Assembly (NCBI RefSeq): GCF_021155775.2
Contig: NC_060237.1
Span: 30,925,257 to 30,989,256 of the forward strand
Direction: 5' to 3'
Source: Neodiprion pinetum
Taxonomy: Eukaryota > Arthropoda > Insecta > Hymenoptera > Diprionidae
DNA length: 64,000 bases
Below the pieces are notes generated by a model. That model did no database searches. It saw only the letters and a program-made list of their open reading frames with translations, and was not told where the DNA came from. Position numbers and translations under genes: made by a program. Below are positions 12,499-25,850 of the stretch, one piece after another (positions within the stretch are counted from its first letter, which is position 1; the number at the start of each line of letters is the position of its first letter).

Positions 12499-12749
12499 TG
12501 TACACAAATCTTACTAAAGCTTGGCTTATATTCGCGTGTAATTATTATGGGTTTTGAGTATTTTTATCGTAATTTAAATAGGATTCGAATGATGAATAAC
12601 GTACTATTTTTTTTTAACGTAAATTTATATCATATTTATAATTGCAGCCCAAATTATAAACCGATAATCGAACGAGATAATGCGCGAAAATAATGGTATT
12701 TAAAACGGAGGAGTATGAATAGAAGGATATTTATTTGACACAGCTTATA

Positions 12750-12755
12750 AATAAA
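12750..12755 (+). terminator. Candidate distal poly(A) signal for the serpin
   Basis: This is the clearest AATAAA I noticed after the serpin stop, about 1.1 kb downstream and beyond the fold-back element. If it is used, the element would lie in the 3' UTR. A nearer variant signal cannot be excluded. Confidence 0.25.
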
Positions 12756-13026
12756 AGATTTATATTATATAAACAACTGTATATCATAAATATTTCAGTG
12801 ATTGTTACAATTAAATATACTTGCGCTATTAATTATTATGATATTGATTCGTAATCAACCATATATAGTTATGCCGTGCTTTATACAGAAAAATGTGTGT
12901 TCGTGCGCGTATGTGTGCCGTATAAAAACGTTGAACAAGAAACAAGCTGTATATGTCAAGTATATACTATATAGGTATCTAGTGAGAATGATATATAATT
13001 ATTTGTAATGTCTTCATTATTGCTTA

Positions 13027-13032
13027 TTTATT
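13027..13032 (-). terminator. Candidate poly(A) signal for the Stubble-like gene
   Basis: AATAAA on the minus strand, about 625 bases past the stop at 13658. It lies within an AT-rich run, so chance occurrence is likely enough to keep confidence low. Confidence 0.3.
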
Positions 13033-13657
13033 TATCATTCATGTTCCGGGCAAGACCGCAGCATTTATATGTAGGATAGTTTGGACACCTCACTATAAAA
13101 AAATTTAATATATTATAATTTTCATTTGCCACTCTTTTTTTCATTTTATACTACCATAAAAATGTCGCCGCAGTTCTATTTCAGTTGCAAAAACCTGCAG
13201 CTGGTGTTTTTTAGTACGTGCTTGTACATCGTGTCCGTTATAGCAGGTCATAGTTTATCCAGATGTGAAGATATGGTGGCACGTCACAAAAATATCTAAC
13301 TTCATTTGAGTTACGAAAAACTATTACAGTCGTGTAAGTTTATCATCGCGATTCAGTCGTCATTGACTGTACAAATTAAATCGATTCTCATTTTCGCTAG
13401 GGCATTGGCGAATATTATTATTTGTTATTATAAACTTGGGCGAACTCAACGCTGCCTTTTGGACTTCTCACAACGCGGTTGCGCAAGTTTTTAGATTTTT
13501 TGTGTATTCGCTAAGCTTACGAAAAACATTCAGGTTCTTCAGACGTGTCTCATTCACTGGGACGTTGTAGATTCCGTTTGAGGTTTCTCCCGTGTTCCTC
13601 ATGGTGGTAGAGATCAAACTCTTTGTACATGTTACTCGAGCTTCTATGAATCCTCGA

Positions 13658-16600
13658 TTAAGTCACATTTTTGAGGATCCATGGAACAAACTTTGATATC
13701 CTCGTACAAACTCCCGGGAGATTTGCTTCCGCGCAACCAATTCCCCAGGATATAATACCGGCAAGAAAGTATCGTCCATCTTTTCCCCGGACCTGAAGAG
13801 GTCCCCCAGAATCACCCTGGAAAAATTTATCACTGATATCAAGAACTCTTCGATTTCACCCTCTGTTACTCAGAAAATACTGAAGGATCTTGAACTGACC
13901 TGGCAAGAATCCTGTCCTCCGGTCTCGTGACCTGCGCAGAGGAAGATGTCGGGAATGAATTCGTGTCTACCCGCTCTTAGGAACATTGACTTGCACTTGT
14001 CGTTGCTAACGATTGGTACAGAAACCTGGAATAAAAATCGATAAACATAACTAACCATGGAGATCCAAAACATTGAGATGCAGAGTCTGACTGTAGATTA
14101 ATTTTAGCGTTTGTACCTCCTGGAGAACGGAAGGAAGCGTTCCTCCTTCGCTGAGACGGCCCCACCCAGTAACGGTAGCGTTTTCGCCAATGAGAAGATC
14201 GTCAGATGCGGGTAAACAGATTGGCGATATATGAGGAGCAAACGTCAGCGAAGTCTCGAGACGCACAAGGGCGAGGTCGTACTCGTAGGTGAAGAAGTTG
14301 TACTTGGGGTGCACGACCTTCCGAGCCACAGCTCTTTCCACGAAGGGCAGCCGCTCCTGGACTGACGAGAAGTCGTACTCGCCGACGCGGATACGTATCT
14401 GGGACGTTAGCAGACTGAAACGAGTGAACGAATTAGCGTCAAAAAGGTGGCAATCGGCTGCTATTACTTTGAATGCTCGAAATTGCATTGTGAAGGACTC
14501 CCTTTGGATTATTAATTAATTACCACTCACTCGTCGACGCAGTGACCAGCGGTCGCGATCCAGTTTTCGTTGAGAACAGCACCACCGCACCTGTGGGTGC
14601 TGGAGAATCCGAAGAAGGAGGTTCTCCGCACGGAGACCTGCCAGGGCCATCTTCCGAAAGGGGCATCCTTACCGCCAACAATTCGAGTCTCGGGTCGTGG
14701 AAACAGCGGGGGAACTCCACACTGCGTTTCTTTGTTGTCGGAAATTGCAGACACTGTCATCACGGTGCCTGGTATCCTCTTCGTCGTCAAGGTTGGTGCT
14801 GAAGAATACGACACCGTTGTCGCGGGTTTCTCAGTAGTCGTGGTCGTAGTTGTGGATGTCGTGGTACTGCTCGTCGTACTCGTGCTCGTGGGCGTTGTCG
14901 ACGCGTTGGTCTTCTTCGTGGGCTTTGATTTCGTTGACGTTTCCACGTAAGACGTCGTAATGTAGTGAGCTGCTCCCATTGGTTTTTCATATACTGAACT
15001 CTGAAACATGATGCTTCAATATTACTCTGACAATGGTATTTCCAAGAAACAAAACAAATAAAAAAAAATGAAACTCATTCTTATTTGTTTTTTCGCTCTG
15101 ACCTCGTAGGGTTTGTTCGGACTTGTGGGTCTCGTGGGTCTCTGGGATCCAGCAGGTTTTGAAGGGAAGCTATGGGGTCCATTGCTCAGCCAAGACGGAT
15201 CGTCGGTCCAATGAGGTTTGAGGGAGGGTTGTGGAGGAGTCCAGCTATTTTCGGACCAGATTTGAGGACTAGAAGCAGTGGGTCTGGCAGCTTCAAGAAT
15301 CGCAGGGGGTCTGCTGGTTGCAGGTTTATGTTTGGTAATAAAAGCTGGTTCTGTGGTCACTTGCCAATGAACTGATGGCTGAGTGAGCCCGGCTGTGCTA
15401 CAATCAAATCAAATTTTCAGTGTAGCTTGACGTTTCCCGAGTGAAATCATCGTTCAGGTCTTATTGATGGCAAAATGTGTTCAAAAGATAATTGATTATA
15501 CCCGGTCATTTGACTGCTGTAGTACGTTGGTCGTACGGTACTTGTGGGTTTCCCTGGTATCCTGTCGAATTGCGGCTTAGACACAAAGTTCGGCCTATCG
15601 CTAGGTTGACTCTGATGAGAGATATACGTTCCGGGTCGGTAGGTACTTGTTTTTACAGAGAAGTGAGGTTTTGAGTAGTCTGTCGACGGCTTGTGAGACG
15701 CCGCAGGCTTCGTGGCCCACTGGGGACGTTCGGTGTGTATGTAGTTTGGACTGTGCAGTTGGACTCCGACTTCTGTATCCTAGAAACAAAGAGTGTTAGC
15801 TTTGACGCATAAAAGGGTCATGGCCTGCTAATAGATTCATTGGAAAGATCTTTGGCTTACGTCTTCATTGGCCAATTCAACGCTGGGTCGGTGAATCGTC
15901 GCCTGAACGACAAGGTCAGCATCTCCGGTTTTTCCATCATCAGGTCGTGACTCCGAGGGTCGTTGAGCGGTCGAAGGCTTCTGGTCATACCCAGGCCTGT
16001 GGGGCCTTGCCGGCAGGCTAGGAACTCTGCTCGGAAGTTTTACGATCAACGTGTTGTGAGAGTTGTCCACTTTGTCGCTGGGCCCGGTTGCTTCGTGCTG
16101 CATCGAGTGTCCAGGACTTTGGGTCTTCGTTTTCGAGTCATCCGCCTGAGTCACCAGCAGACTGCCGGATACCGTGGGTAGACCGTTACTTAGCGAAGGA
16201 TTCCTCACACCCTGCGGGCGGGAGCCCTGAGCTGTAGGGTCGAGTCTATTGTCTTGGTTCGCGTTGGGCTTGGCGTAAGGTCTCTTCTGAGCTGGTCTGG
16301 GTCGCTGCAAATTCGGCCTTTGGGCTCCCTGCGCGCTTCCACTCGAGGCACTCGCGACGTTCTGGGGCCTCGGCAACGAAGTCGTCGACTGGCTCTGCTG
16401 ATGTAAATACGGCGAGCTTGGGGACGTCGGCCTTGTGGGTGCGGCGGACAAAGCCTCTGCAAGCGATGGCCGCGGAGGTGGACTCCCCGCGAACCCTGGA
16501 TCAGCGTTGACATTGTTCGTTGTGGCGTTATGAACACAGCAGCTCCCGAACATGAAGGTATCTACGCAGACCCCCACGTGATTGCCCTCCGACTTGATGC

Positions 16601-18405
16601 ATTCCCAGACGAACATACAGGTCCCCTCATCACCCCCGGGTTCAGGTCCCTTGCACGGCTTCGGACTGATCTTGTAACCTGTTAGAATTCGACAAATTTT
16701 CAAAAAAAAATGTCCTTGCTAGTATGGAGGATTATATATAGAGTCTAGGTTGTTCGCAAAGAATAGAGCAATTCCCGGTGAAATTTTCGATCTTAGCAAT
16801 CTCGAAGTTAACGCTAAACAGGGTAATCGCTGAAGCATTCTACCGCTCTTACTATGCGTCATATTGAAATTCTGATTAAGGCGATGCGCTGATCTCCGAA
16901 ATGACTTTGCACGCGTATACTCGAGTGCGTTTCACGGGGACGTGAGCAGAATGAATAAGCAGTCGATGGTGGCCTGATAATTTGTTAACGTGACTCAGGA
17001 AGCTTGCTGGTCCAGCTACGTTAAAAGTGTGTCATCCGTACGTATGCGTGAGTACCCATCAGTTATCACACTTAGATGATGATTTACATTACTACTGCCA
17101 CACGTGCATGTCTATATTAGTTCTGTTCAATTTTGTTATACTCTATCAAGCTAGACAACGGATCACGTGAAAGCCAGTCATTATTGTAAATTAGTATAAC
17201 GCTACCTGAAAAAGCAAACGCTTTATCAATTCGTGCCCGTTTGTCAAAAATTAAATTTCCAAGTGTTTGAGTCCCAAGAATTCCGGAGTAACAGCGTACT
17301 TCTGATTCGTCTATATTTTATATAGGCATTCTGATCGTGTGACTTTTGAGAAAGATTCATGTTGAGAAATTCGCGACTCGCTTTGGCGGCAAACGCCTCT
17401 TTGCGTCGAGTGAAAACTACGCCTCGCTATAGGCTGTTTGGAATTTAATCCAAAGTAAGGATCGCGTTGCAAATATCAGCCAGAGGGTTCGCGTGTCACG
17501 CGCCGAGACGACGGCTGGAGAAAGTTTTATCTGGTATAATCAGAGCTGAGGCAGTTCGTTCGTCTTTGGGAGAAGAAAATACAAAACAAAGGAGACAATA
17601 TTGCAAAAAATGTAAACTTTAGGCGAGTAGATGTCTCAAAATTGGGCGCATTATTAGCCAAGTAAATATATAGGTTAATTAAACCATGACTTGCGATGCT
17701 ACACGTGCTCCCGACGGACCAGACCAGACTTTCATTCTTCACTTTGTCGCTTTATTATATCCCACGAAGTTGTTATAAACATTTTCCAATGCGACGCGCG
17801 ATCCAATCACTTAGGGGTAAGGCTCAGAAATTCTAGACCGTGACCTTGAACTTGACAAAATTTGTTTCCAAAGTTTTATAAATCTAACCCAGACATTGAG
17901 CAATCTATGTATCTCAAGGGGTGAATAAATCTGCTTATTCATACTGCACCGTTCAACGCGTTTGTCAGTTTGCCGAACTAAGGTCGCCGAGGTAATCTGT
18001 GACGGATTATTGCAGATGATGTTACGACCGAACTTGAAATCAAAGAACGACGCGATTGTAACGCCAATGGTCGAGGTATGATCCTGCCTATCTGTCTACA
18101 GTTATCACAGCTTTCACCCTGCGCTCGGGTTCCTATCGTCGCAAAAGCCAATTAAGTCGAGAGATCAAAGCGGCATTCGTATTCCACGGATTTACGCTGT
18201 TATTTTTTACGTATTCGCTTGTTACAACGATTTTCCTGTTTTATTTATATTTCTATGCGACGTTCGGAAATATCAGTACATTAGGTAAAGTATACTAGTT
18301 GCGTTGATACTGACTGTGACCTCGATTCAGCGTGCTGAGGGACCTCGCGATGCCTGACCACCAGAGGATCGTGGCAACGTATCCGAGCCACCGCATTCTG
18401 GCACC
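13658..18405 (-). CDS. Sb: Stubble-like clip/trypsin serine protease
   Basis: In Drosophila, Stubble is an ecdysone-responsive apical-surface trypsin needed for leg, wing and bristle morphogenesis. Coding exons in transcription order: 18396-18321 (the exon starts at 18405), 16678-15861, 15779-15502, 15397-15103, 15000-14531, 14414-14117, 14025-13900 and 13816-13658. All junctions keep phase and give 839 residues. Domains: a hydrophobic N-terminus (MRWLGYVATILWWSGIA); a six-cysteine clip-like knot (CKGPEPGGDEGTC...GSCC, residues about 33-72); a long Pro/Ser/Thr stem; and the activation site PETR/IVGGKDAPFGRWPWQ. The catalytic histidine is in TAGHC, the aspartate in YEYDLALVRL and the serine in SCQGDSGGPL. 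The Asp before SCQGDSGG predicts trypsin specificity. SVRRTSFFGFSSTHRCGGA and WGRLSEGGTLPSVLQE are the Stubble-type signatures. An acceptor before the ATG (18407-18406) implies an upstream non-coding exon not located here. Confidence 0.92.
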
Positions 18406-19223
18406 CTAGAACAAGAAGATGAAGAATAACCACAAATTAGTAACCGGGTAAATGGTCGTTATGAGCCTGTAACGCGTCAACTCGGATCGAAAAAGTTTGG
18501 GGTGTATCTGGGAAACGAATGATATTTTTGAAATGTCGGTTTTGTGTTTTCAGAAGTTGCCATTGCCATGCTACATTTACACGTACAAGTTATCTGAAAC
18601 CACGAGCATCGTGGTAATGGGAGGGAGGAAAGTGTGCTTTTATTTTATTCTAGTAATAGGCTAGCCTTTCAAAGTATAATCCTATAAGAGTCTGGATTTA
18701 TGATACGTCACTTCGCACAGTTAGACACGGTTAAAGTAAAAGCAGTCAGATGGGGAATCAGATCAACTGCTGTCCTGGATTTTAGACCCTTTGGTCTATG
18801 ATTGTTTAGAAAAGACCTTTCTATTAAACAAGGACAGAAATTTTTTACGCCGAGTCTAAATTATGCTCTGTAATCAAAAATTTTTTACTTTGAAACTTTT
18901 ATTGCTTCTTTACCAATTCTCTCCACGCAGTATTAACGGAGTAAATAATGTCAGTATAATGTTCTCATCACTAGTAAATTGGTTTTCAGCTATCGTTTGA
19001 ATTCAGTAACTGTTTGATCTTCAGCTTTGACCAATTTTTCTTTACAACGACGGTCATTAAATTCATTGTAACTAATATTCTGCTCTTGCTGGATACGTCA
19101 ACTTGAATATAATGTCTACTTACGTATGGATGAAAAAAACTTTTCACATAATAATAGATTTCAGAAGTTATCCATTAAAGTTCTCTAATTAAACTAGCTC
19201 TACGTGACGCCCGTTCGTTGCTA

Positions 19224-19538
19224 CACTGTTAAAAGTTTCTATACGGAACTTCCTACACTGTATTGGAAGTTTTATTCGGATACGGAACAGTGAATTCACC
19301 ATACATTGACTGTTTTTTCAATTTACAAATACAATAAATTTAGTAAATTCAAGCTACTTTTTTGTGTTTTCTCTATAAATTTTAGTAAAATCAAAAATAT
19401 ATTCAATGTAATTTTAAGACAAATGCAAAGTAATTTACATCACTGCGCCGAATTTGTATATTTGCAACCTGATTTCGTAAATTGATAACTCGTTAGTAAA
19501 GTGAGCGTATAGTAAATTCACAATAATTTTTAACAGTG
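19224..19538. mobile_element. MITE with CACTGTTAAAA terminal inverted repeats
   Basis: The left end reads TA-CACTGTTAAAAGTTTC and the right end TTTTTAACAGTG-TA, giving inverted ends of at least 11 bases and a TA dinucleotide on both sides. The 315-bp length, lack of ORF, AT-rich interior and TA flanks suggest a Tc1/mariner-type non-autonomous element. Confidence 0.7.
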
Positions 19539-21433
19539 TACCCTACCGACACCACGGGGTAAACGAAAGGCGAACAATTCTTGTGACAATGGAATTAGTG
19601 GGTAAGAGTGATGCTTTGGTACAGCGTGGGTGTGACACTCGCTACTCTCGGGTAGTCCGAAACGCTGGTCATCCGAGGCTAACATACGGTAACAAGATAC
19701 GGACGTGTAACCCCTGATTTGCTAAACGACCGTGTGGATGCAGCAGCATCAGCTCGGTGTTTGAAGAGCAACAAACGGTTATAATCTCATCAGAGCGGCT
19801 GACCGGTGGTCAACACCGCCGACGCCGCTGCCACCGCCGTTACTTAAGACGTCACGTCTCGGATTCTACCGGCAATTCTTGGCGCGATCCCGCTTATTTT
19901 CCACGGTATTGCTGCACGCCGCGATATTACTATTGCGTGTCCGAGTAAATCCGAGTTTCTCGCTGTCCGCTCGTTCACCGCTATCCCTCCCTTTCTCTCT
20001 CTCTCTCTTTCGCTCTCTCTGTCCCTCCTTCTTTCTCTTTAGTGCTCCTTAATAAGCATATATTTTGACGCTTTGATTCTGTACAACGTTCGCCGCGGTG
20101 TAAACCAAGAGAGAAATTACAGTGCCCCGCATGTGGCCGCGTTTGCCGAACACGGATTTTAGTGCCAGAATGATCTTTACACATCCAGCCCGTAATTTAT
20201 ACGCTGCGGAAAATCCCGTGTATGTACACCTCCGTGCATGTATATTCAGGGTGTTCACTCTTCACATCTTCGGAACATGATCCAGTACCTTGGAATTCAG
20301 ACGACAGAGTCCAGAAAGAGTGGAGAATTTTTAACGAACCTCAATGAGAAATACGGCAAGTGGTAAGTCTTGCAAATTTATCTCGATTTATTTATATATA
20401 TCAGCAATCATCCATAACAGTCTGGCATTTAAATCTGAGCTTTGACTTCACGTTACGCGATAAGTTCTGCATACCCGCCACGTCTCGTCTTACAGGTTTG
20501 TCCATTGATCAGGTCTTGTTAGCGAGCGTTATTATTAATTGTCGGAGTTTTTAACGGCTAGCTGCGTGACCTCTACACCATATTATTATATTTGTGGACA
20601 TAATGTGCGTCGTCAGTAGCTTAACGGTTTGTTAGAAGATTCAATAGCTGCCGCGTTGGTGCATTGCAGGGACTTGAACGCCAGTGGTCAAATATTGGCT
20701 TACACTTAAAAGTACTAGGAAAATTTTTGTGGAACATCGATGACCGCCCGCAGGAGAGGATACCTGAGCTCTTTACATCGTGTACGACATGGTTAACAAC
20801 GGGGAAAACGAAAAGCACGCGACGGCTCACTGGCAGAAATACAGGATGCCGAGGGTCGACGTCTGCACGCAGGTTTGCAGCCAGCGGTGGTCGCAGGCTG
20901 CAGCTACGTATTTCAGAGAAGTTCGACGAAATTGGCACAACCCGAGTGAGCCGCGGCCATGCGACCGCAAACTCCTTCTTACTCCAGGCGAGATGGTTAG
21001 CTGGTCAGCGGCCACTATATGCACCGAAATACGATGCATACTACAGACTGCAGTGCGAACATCTTCGCGTCTGCGTGAGAGTTGATTTGAGTTCAGTTAA
21101 GTTCAGAGAGGCTGGCGAAGCGGCGAGGAAAGGGAGATAGAAGAGGAAAGAAGACGGCAATGCAGGGAGGAAAGGAAGGAATTCGTCGTGAACCTGCCGG
21201 CGCCTCTGCGACGCTACCAGAGCTCAAAATTCTGATAGTCGAACAACGCTATGCACGCCGCGTTCATGCCGTCCGGTTATAAGGAATCTCACGTTTCAAG
21301 TTCGCACGGACTTCGGCGTTCAGGACTTGGGCGAGGTGCTTGGCTAAGTACCTACAAGCACATCGTGGAGAACCAATCGCGCTCTGCAGTCTTCGGTCAC
21401 GCATCGCTAGGTCAAGAATGCCAGTTCTCTATC

Positions 21434-21434
<1 letters not shown>

Positions 21435-21492
<58 letters not shown>
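21435..21492 (+). repeat. (CT)n microsatellite
   Basis: An almost perfect dinucleotide run of about 29 CT units. Shorter CT-rich tracts lie at 19992-20008 and 29779-29835. The Ser/Leu-repeat and Arg/Glu-repeat reading frames across it are artefacts. Confidence 0.95.
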
Positions 21493-21493
<1 letters not shown>

Positions 21494-23032
21494 AGCTTCT
21501 TCCTCTTCCCCTACTCGTTGGCTTCTTCGTGAGCCACCTTGCCTCCCGAAGGCTTTCCAACGCGGGTAAGATGGCGAAGAAAACAACAAAACCTTGGGAA
21601 AAAATATCACCGACGTAATTACGAGCACGTATATACCTCGTGTACGTACGTTTACCAATATATAGACGCGTGCACGCGTGTGTAATATGCCATATTATGC
21701 CCTGACGTGTTTAAATCTCCGGCCCAGCTGGTTGCCGGAATTCGTTGAAGGCTTCTAGAGTTTCTTCAATTACAGTTTGAACTCTGGATGTAATGGATTC
21801 CGGTTGTCTTCGATTTTGCGATTCGAGGGTCAAGAGTTCGAGTATAATCCAGGATTCCGATTCCGTCTGGTGAAAAGTTGTAGGTACGTAACTGATTTTT
21901 CAATGAAACCAACCGGCAGTTCATAATTCAATGAACGGAAGGTTCGCATTTGGATATTGAAATAAGCGAATGAAAAATTAGCAGCTCGTAAGATGACGCT
22001 GTGAGAAGAGAGGTTGCCGAAGGCTGTGTGTGTTTAATTATTGCTCCGCTTATAGAACCTAGCGAGGAACCGGATGCGGACGGGGAGCTCGCACTAAGTA
22101 GGTGTGTATACGTTGTACAACACGGTGCGTATGGCGTACGAAGTCCATATGACCGATAGAGTGTGCACACATAGGTATACACCCGTGACGCGATATCGAG
22201 CGAGACGAGCTCAGAGATTTCAGTAATTTTTTAGAAAGTCCCTCATTTCATTTGCTGGCCCATTGTAAACTAATTAAGGAACACAGCGTGCAGTTATAAC
22301 GTCAAGGTAGCAATAATAAAAACTAAGAAGCATATTGCCTATGTGTGCGCGAAAGATGTGCATAATCTATCAAAGTGAGGAGGGAGAGAAAGACTCTCCC
22401 ATCAGCTAACCACGCCCACTTCGACAAATTTTATACCGCACCACGAATACTGCAGGTTAACGTTTGAATGCTTCGACCGCTGCAAGAATCGCATTATATG
22501 CAGGCACCAAGATTTCTTGCTTGAGATTGATGGAACGAACTGCACTTAAGCTGGAGATTCATTTCGGCTTTCAATCACATAAGTTTCGACTGCGTCCGAT
22601 TGCCAGACCTCAGGAGGATTCACTCAGAGGGACCAGAGAGCGTGCAGTTGCTGGTGCACATCATACGTCGCACGCGTAACGGCGCACCAGACGGAATTCG
22701 AAAGTGAGGCGGGGAATATTGTTGCTGAAGAAGCGCACGCATGCAACCACGGACTCTATACGCTTGAGCAATCAAAGATTTTTGAAGAGTTTTCGGTACC
22801 GAGGGTAATTCATCAGCTGGTCTCGCAGCGTCTGTAAATGATTAAAGAGTTTGTCCCAAGTACAGCTTGGACGACGTGACGCTGTAGTAGAAGGAAAAAT
22901 GGGTTCGATTAGTACAACGAGTCTGGCCTCGAGCTGCGAGCGGAGAAACAAATTGTAAATTTCTCTATGCCTAAAACCAATTGCTGCACGGTTAGACACA
23001 ACAAATTTATTTTATGGCAATTTTACAACTAA

Positions 23033-23088
23033 GGATCAAACAAGCGCAGCAAAAAGGTCAATAATTGGGACAGGGTCAATAACTGGTC
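23033..23088. repeat. Dispersed repeat fragment, copy 1
   Basis: Contains GGTCAATAATTGGGACA flanked by GGATCAAAC and CAATAACTGG. The same ordered blocks occur in reverse orientation at 30945-31000, so this is a fragment or solo end of the same repeat family. Confidence 0.6.
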
Positions 23089-23541
23089 ATACACTAACCT
23101 TACTTCGTACATGTGCATCACTCAAGGAACGCGGGAACGAAAAATTCTCGCCGCCTATTCAACTGGAACAAGATGATATGCATGTAGATGCGAGCATAGA
23201 TGGAATACGGGAGACGTAAATAGAAGTGGAGATAGGTAATAGAGTTATGGAAATGGAGGATCGGCCTGACGCGCAGACAGAGTTGCTATAACTCATAAAA
23301 CACCTGTACAAGAGGTGGAACACGCGGACTCGAGGAAGGCTCTGCTTCTGAGATATTGTTTTCTCCCGTAGGATTGCCGGCTGAATGGCACATTCGTGCA
23401 CAAACACAGGCCCGTCTTGTTGAGCCTCTACGGATCTCGTACCGCCGACATTCAATTCAACTTCCAGGCAAACTTCGCTCCGCGGATCCCCTTCAAAACT
23501 ACACGCTCGCCCCTCTCACTCCTCGCGTTTCGGCAAATACT

Positions 23542-23542
<1 letters not shown>

Positions 23543-23580
<38 letters not shown>
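23543..23580 (+). repeat. (CA)n microsatellite
   Basis: About 19 uninterrupted CA units. No gene context. Confidence 0.95.
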
Positions 23581-23583
<3 letters not shown>

Positions 23584-25151
23584 CTAAGAACGTCTCGACC
23601 TCCTAGCGAGAGAAACGAGCACGACGTCGATGGTCTGCCGATTGATTTACTCGGTCATAACTTTTCCACTTTTCTGGAATGATGCTGAGGCTCTTCTTGT
23701 TCGTAACCGCACTGCCGTCTCTCTCACCCCTTTTCTCAATCCAAACGCTGCTCTACGTCACTCACGTGGAATGGCCTGTTTCGAAAGGCATGAGGCCACA
23801 CCTGACGCTGGGTCAACAAATCCGCCTCCTTCTTGTTCGACGATTGATCAAAGCCATCGCTAGTCGGGTGTCTACATTATATAGCCCATTGGGCTGGGTA
23901 TGGCGTAACATCTCGATGCTCCCGATACATGACGAAGTAAACTCGCGAGTAAAGCAAGCGACGCTCTGCCGTGCCGATATTGCGGGAAATAGCTGACTGG
24001 AAGTGGACCGCCGCCGTGCACGTCAGGGAATCGCGCGAGTACAAAAGCACAGCAAAAACTGACACGAATACGAGTAATTCGAATCAAAATTGATACGAGA
24101 GACGCTGACCGTGTTTTTTACTTTCTCTTATTCTACACGGGAAATAGATTTGTTTCTCATTATCTAAAGTGTGCCATGGATAAGAACCAGAGTCAGGTCT
24201 AGTGCTTCCCGTAACGCTTCATTTCATTAATGCAGTTGCGAGAGTGAAATTACGATACGAATAGTACTGAAGTTATTTCGGCTTCACTTTGAAACTCGAT
24301 AACTCGAGATTGGATCACCGGTTGTAGGTAGGCAGCAATCGTATCAAGATCTAGATGCAACAGTGGTTCGAAATGAATCAGTCTCGGTGGTAATCGTCCT
24401 TAAAATTTGAAGCTGTACGGTCATAGTTCGGTTTACGGAAGACTTAAGTACATGTTGGAAAAACGACCAATTGAGTACATAGAGAAGAGGAAAAAGTTAT
24501 GAGATGGTAAATGAAAATAAATAAATGTCGAAAGAGGCAAAAATCGAGAATATGCATCGAGTTTTTGTTACATTCACGTTCTCACGTAGCGGCCTTTACA
24601 CTTCACATTTATTAACAATAGAGAAAATTGTGCCCACGGCCATTGAAATGAACATTTCAAAGCCAAGTATCACAGATCCGTTCAAATAATGAAAGACGTC
24701 GTGAACTACGGAATAAATAGACACTGTCATGTAACATAAGTTATTTCCGGACGTTAATTTCACCTGCATCATCCTTCACGTAATTATGTGTGTCATGTAT
24801 ACGGCGTTCTATGACGTATTCCTTGTTGAAATGCAGGCCCGATAGCGCAGGCCTTCCCGGTGCACCAGATATTTGGCATCGCCTTGGAACCTGATCAGAG
24901 TCAACGCACGCGAAGCCCCAGGGATCGATAACGGCAGCCTTTCGAGTTCAAAGGCAAGTGTTAGGTAGGTATGCAACAGTATCGAGTGACCCTTGTAGGC
25001 AAGCAGGTTTCGACTCACGTGTCAATGTCCCCTCGACGAAAGAATCTAGGTGCGAAAGATGAAGATAATACTTGCGTGTGAAAAACGGGACTGATTTTGC
25101 CTTCAATTCCGTTCAGTAACTTCTTGGTGGAATTGCATCGTATGTGTTTGC

Positions 25152-25850
25152 ACAAAGGACCCCGCAGAATCCTTATGGAAATTCGCTCTTGGTCGAATTG
25201 GCTGGATATTCAGGATGTTATAATAGGTACATATCCTCCCGATCAAAAGTTCTCATGGATAAAAGTCCCAAAAGTTAGTAATTTTCGAGAAACAGGCTTC
25301 GGAATAATGGTGTCCAAATTTTTTGATATCTATGGATTTCGTGATTTTCATGAATTATAAAGCTTCAAAGTGACTTGAAATCAACAAAATCACTGAAAAT
25401 ACTACACGGTTAATTCTTGAAGATAGGCAGGAGGCTGTGACTGATTGCATCAATGCATTGATTCCAATCATAAAGTCACTGGTTTACCGGAAGGAGGTGC
25501 AACGTCAGATTTCGCGTGAAGAACGAGACCTTCCGACTCTTGCAGTAATCGACTGGTCCCGGTTTTCACGCGTCTGTGGAGTTTCTGTGAATCGGCTGTG
25601 CTGTTTTTGATTGACATATTTGATTTCAAGTCCCCCTTGAAGCTTTGTAATTCGTAAAAATCGCTTAATCCATAGATATTAAAAAATCCACACACCCCCC
25701 TTCCAAAGCCTATATCTTTGAAACTAATGATTTCTGGGACTTGTGTTCGTGAGAACTTTTGATCAGGAGGGTATACCTACACTAGATACTGAAAATTCAG
25801 CTAACTCGACCGGCAGCCAATTTCCATAAGGATTCTGCGGGGTCCTTTGT
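25152..25850. mobile_element. Fold-back element with ACAAAGGACCCCGCAGAATCC ends (699 bp)
   Basis: The left end ACAAAGGACCCCGCAG at 25152 is matched by CTGCGGGGTCCTTTGT ending at 25850. Pairing extends inward through CCTTATGGAAATT, a TTCTCATGGA/TCGTGAGAACTTTTG block and ATATCTATGGATT/AATCCATAGATAT. Arms are about 250 bases or more around a short unique centre. Flanks show a short possible target duplication (TGC). No ORF of note. Confidence 0.75.

Larger units (their letters stand above)
18406..23000. other. Gene-poor DNA upstream of the Stubble-like gene, part 1
   Basis: No coding exon is supported. A missing 5' non-coding exon and promoter of the protease should lie somewhere upstream, on the minus strand. 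GC-richer islands at 19.74-19.98 kb (with a GACGTCAC motif near 19850) and 20.65-21.2 kb are candidates, but nothing fixes them. The interval also holds a MITE-like element and CT runs listed separately. Confidence 0.5.

Noticed and set aside
20664..21140. A 158-codon plus-strand frame, with a second overlapping frame, in a GC-rich patch
   Set aside because: No recognisable motif and no consistent splice partners; both frames look equally unremarkable, so composition is the better explanation.
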